This document shows positions 4,893-6,121 of a stretch of DNA of 6,121 bases, in pieces. Both the position numbers and the translations under genes were made by a program. Origin of the DNA: CAVZKK01 sp964573475 (lineage in GTDB: Archaea > Thermoproteota > Bathyarchaeia > Bathyarchaeales > Bathycorpusculaceae). Position 1 is the first letter of the stretch. Each line of letters starts with the position of its first letter. The notes beneath the pieces are model-generated. The model saw only the letters and a program-made list of their open reading frames with translations, did not search any database and was not told the DNA's origin. The DNA lies in contig CAZNJT010000083.1 in assembly GCA_964573475.1 (NCBI GenBank), positions 1 through 6,121 of the forward strand, read 5' to 3'.

Positions 4893-6121
4893 ATGCCAGC
4901 TTTCAAGACTGTTCGTGGAATGAGGGATTTTCTACCCGAAGAAGCAAAAATGATGAAGTATATCGAGGGAAAAGCCAGAAAAATAGCTGAACTTTATGGG
5001 TATAAGGAAATTATAACGCCAGTTGTAGAGTTCTACAAACTTTTAGCAGCAAAAGCTGGTGAAGAAGTTCGTTTGCGGATGTACGCCTTCAAAGATTTGG
5101 GCGGACGTATGGTTGCTTTGCGGCCTGAGTTAACGCCTTCCGTGGCTAGGCTTGTCGCCACTACTTTGAGAAATGAGCCTAGGCCTTTCAGGCTTTTTTG
5201 TATGGGAAGCCTTTACCGGTATGATGAGCCGCAGCAAGGGCGTTACAGGGAGTTTTGGCAATCAAACTTTGAATTGATGGGTTCAAACAAGCCGGAAGCT
5301 GACGCTGAAATAATAATGTTGACAAATAGTTTAATGGAAGCAGTAGGGCTGAAGAACTGTGTTTTCAAGGTTGGACATGTTGGAGTTTTGAGGGGTATCC
5401 TAAGCCAAGAAAAAGTAGACGAGAAAACAGAGAACGAGGTTATGCAGTTGATGGACAAAAAGCAGTATGATGATGCACTTAAGCTGGTCAAAGGTACTGG
5501 TGTATCAGGTAAGTGTGTGGCAACTCTTAGAAAATTGATAGAACTTAAAGGTAGTAAGGTTTTCGAAATTATAGAAAAGATGAAAAAATACGTTAAAAGT
5601 TATGAGAAGGCTGTTGATGCTGCAGAAAATCTCCAGGAAATTCTGAAACTTGTTTTAAAAAGCGGATGTGAAATTGACATGACCGTGGATGCTGGTTTTT
5701 CGAGGGGACTTGAGTATTATACTGGGATGATTTTTGAAGTGTATGTTCCAGAGTTGGACATAGCGTTGGGCGGGGGAGGAAGATATGATAGACTTATTGA
5801 ATTATTTGGAGGCGAACCAACACCTGCCGTTGGAATTGCCCATGGAATAGATAGGATAATGATGGCGGTGCAGAGGCAAAAAACTCTGAAAACGGGGGAA
5901 GAAAATAGGGTTATGGTGATTCCCGTTAAAAGTGAGTTAAAAGGGGAAGCGCTAAAGATTTCACGGATGCTTAGAGATGCGGATATACCAGTAGAGGTTG
6001 AGGTCATGGGGCGAAAAGTGACTAAAGCCTTGGAAGATGCGGATAGAAGAAAAATAAAGTATGCAATAATAGTTGGGGAAAGAGAACTAGAAGAAGGAGC
6101 AGTTGTGATTCGAAACCTAAC
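4893..6121 (+). CDS. hisS: Histidyl-tRNA synthetase (3' end beyond window)
   Basis: This class II synthetase attaches histidine to tRNA-His. The frame stays open to the window edge, giving 409 residues, so only about 10-20 are probably missing. The order of motifs is typical: FKTVRGMRDFLP (4-15) at the N-terminus, LRPELTPSVARL (76-87), motif 2 with LYRYDEPQQGRYREFWQ (107-123), the histidine-specific SRGLEYYTG (270-278) with R271 matching the catalytic arginine, ALGGGGRYDRL (291-301), and motif 3 with PAVGIAHGIDRI (311-322). A C-terminal anticodon-binding domain starts near residue 338 (NRVMVIPV). HisZ, the ATP-PRT regulatory paralogue, is unlikely because the histidine-A motif and the anticodon domain are present. 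The start was chosen for its AAGGAG site; an ATG at 4875 would add MKENLG. It is the third gene of the rightward cluster, probably translated with the endA-family gene. Confidence 0.96.
   Translation, partial: MPAFKTVRGMRDFLPEEAKMMKYIEGKARKIAELYGYKEIITPVVEFYKLLAAKAGEEVRLRMYAFKDLGGRMVALRPELTPSVARLVATTLRNEPRPFRLFCMGSLYRYDEPQQGRYREFWQSNFELMGSNKPEADAEIIMLTNSLMEAVGLKNCVFKVGHVGVLRGILSQEKVDEKTENEVMQLMDKKQYDDALKLVKGTGVSGKCVATLRKLIELKGSKVFEIIEKMKKYVKSYEKAVDAAENLQEILKLVLKSGCEIDMTVDAGFSRGLEYYTGMIFEVYVPELDIALGGGGRYDRLIELFGGEPTPAVGIAHGIDRIMMAVQRQKTLKTGEENRVMVIPVKSELKGEALKISRMLRDADIPVEVEVMGRKVTKALEDADRRKIKYAIIVGERELEEGAVVIRNL

Noticed and set aside
5243..6007. Two minus-strand frames inside hisS (5243-5491 and 5717-6007)
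   Set aside because: They lie opposite HisRS motif 2, the histidine-specific motif and motif 3; the hisS frame is clearly the coding one although it has no stop within the window.
1..6121. CRISPR arrays, insertion sequences, att sites, replication origin
   Set aside because: No regularly spaced repeat, terminal inverted repeat, transposase or integrase fragment was seen, and the tRNA 3' end is not duplicated in the window.

Overview
The window looks like chromosomal DNA from an archaeon, probably of the Thermoproteota (TACK) side, for example a Bathyarchaeia-like lineage. That placement is inference. What supports an archaeon: archaeal-type leucyl- and histidyl-tRNA synthetases, a tRNA gene with two short introns and an encoded CCA, a tRNA-splicing endonuclease family gene, an HTH-phosphoribosyltransferase regulator, A/T-rich boxes about 25 bp upstream of several starts, and GAGG-type ribosome binding sites. 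No mobile element, CRISPR array or phage gene was seen.

Layout from left to right. The 3' third of leuS (+) ends at 1019. A small unrecognised gene (-) meets it tail to tail six bases later. Its start region at about 1511 faces away from a tRNA-Arg(UCU) gene (1552-1663). This tRNA carries a noncanonical D-loop intron and a canonical anticodon-loop intron. Next is an HTH-PRTase regulator of the GfcR/PurR type (1760-2518, +), whose 3' end overlaps by 35 bp the convergent gene of an HhH-GPD DNA glycosylase-like protein with a four-cysteine iron-sulfur motif (-). A compact 56-68 bp divergent promoter region separates that gene from a rightward cluster: mtnA (3260-4291), an endA-family gene (4324-4878) and hisS (4893 to the window end). 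The cluster has gaps of 32 and 14 bp and GAGG/AAGGAG ribosome binding sites, so it is probably one operon.

The theme is mostly tRNA supply: two aminoacyl-tRNA synthetases, an intron-containing tRNA and a tRNA-intron endonuclease family member. The most interesting link is that the EndA-family protein keeps the tyrosine and lysine of the catalytic triad but seems to lack the histidine. This suggests a structural subunit of a two-subunit (alpha-beta)2 splicing endonuclease. Such enzymes are known in other archaea for processing noncanonical introns, and the tRNA-Arg here has an intron of that kind. A second thread is a 10-bp sequence shared in inverted orientation between the regulator's upstream region and the region just before mtnA, which may be an operator.
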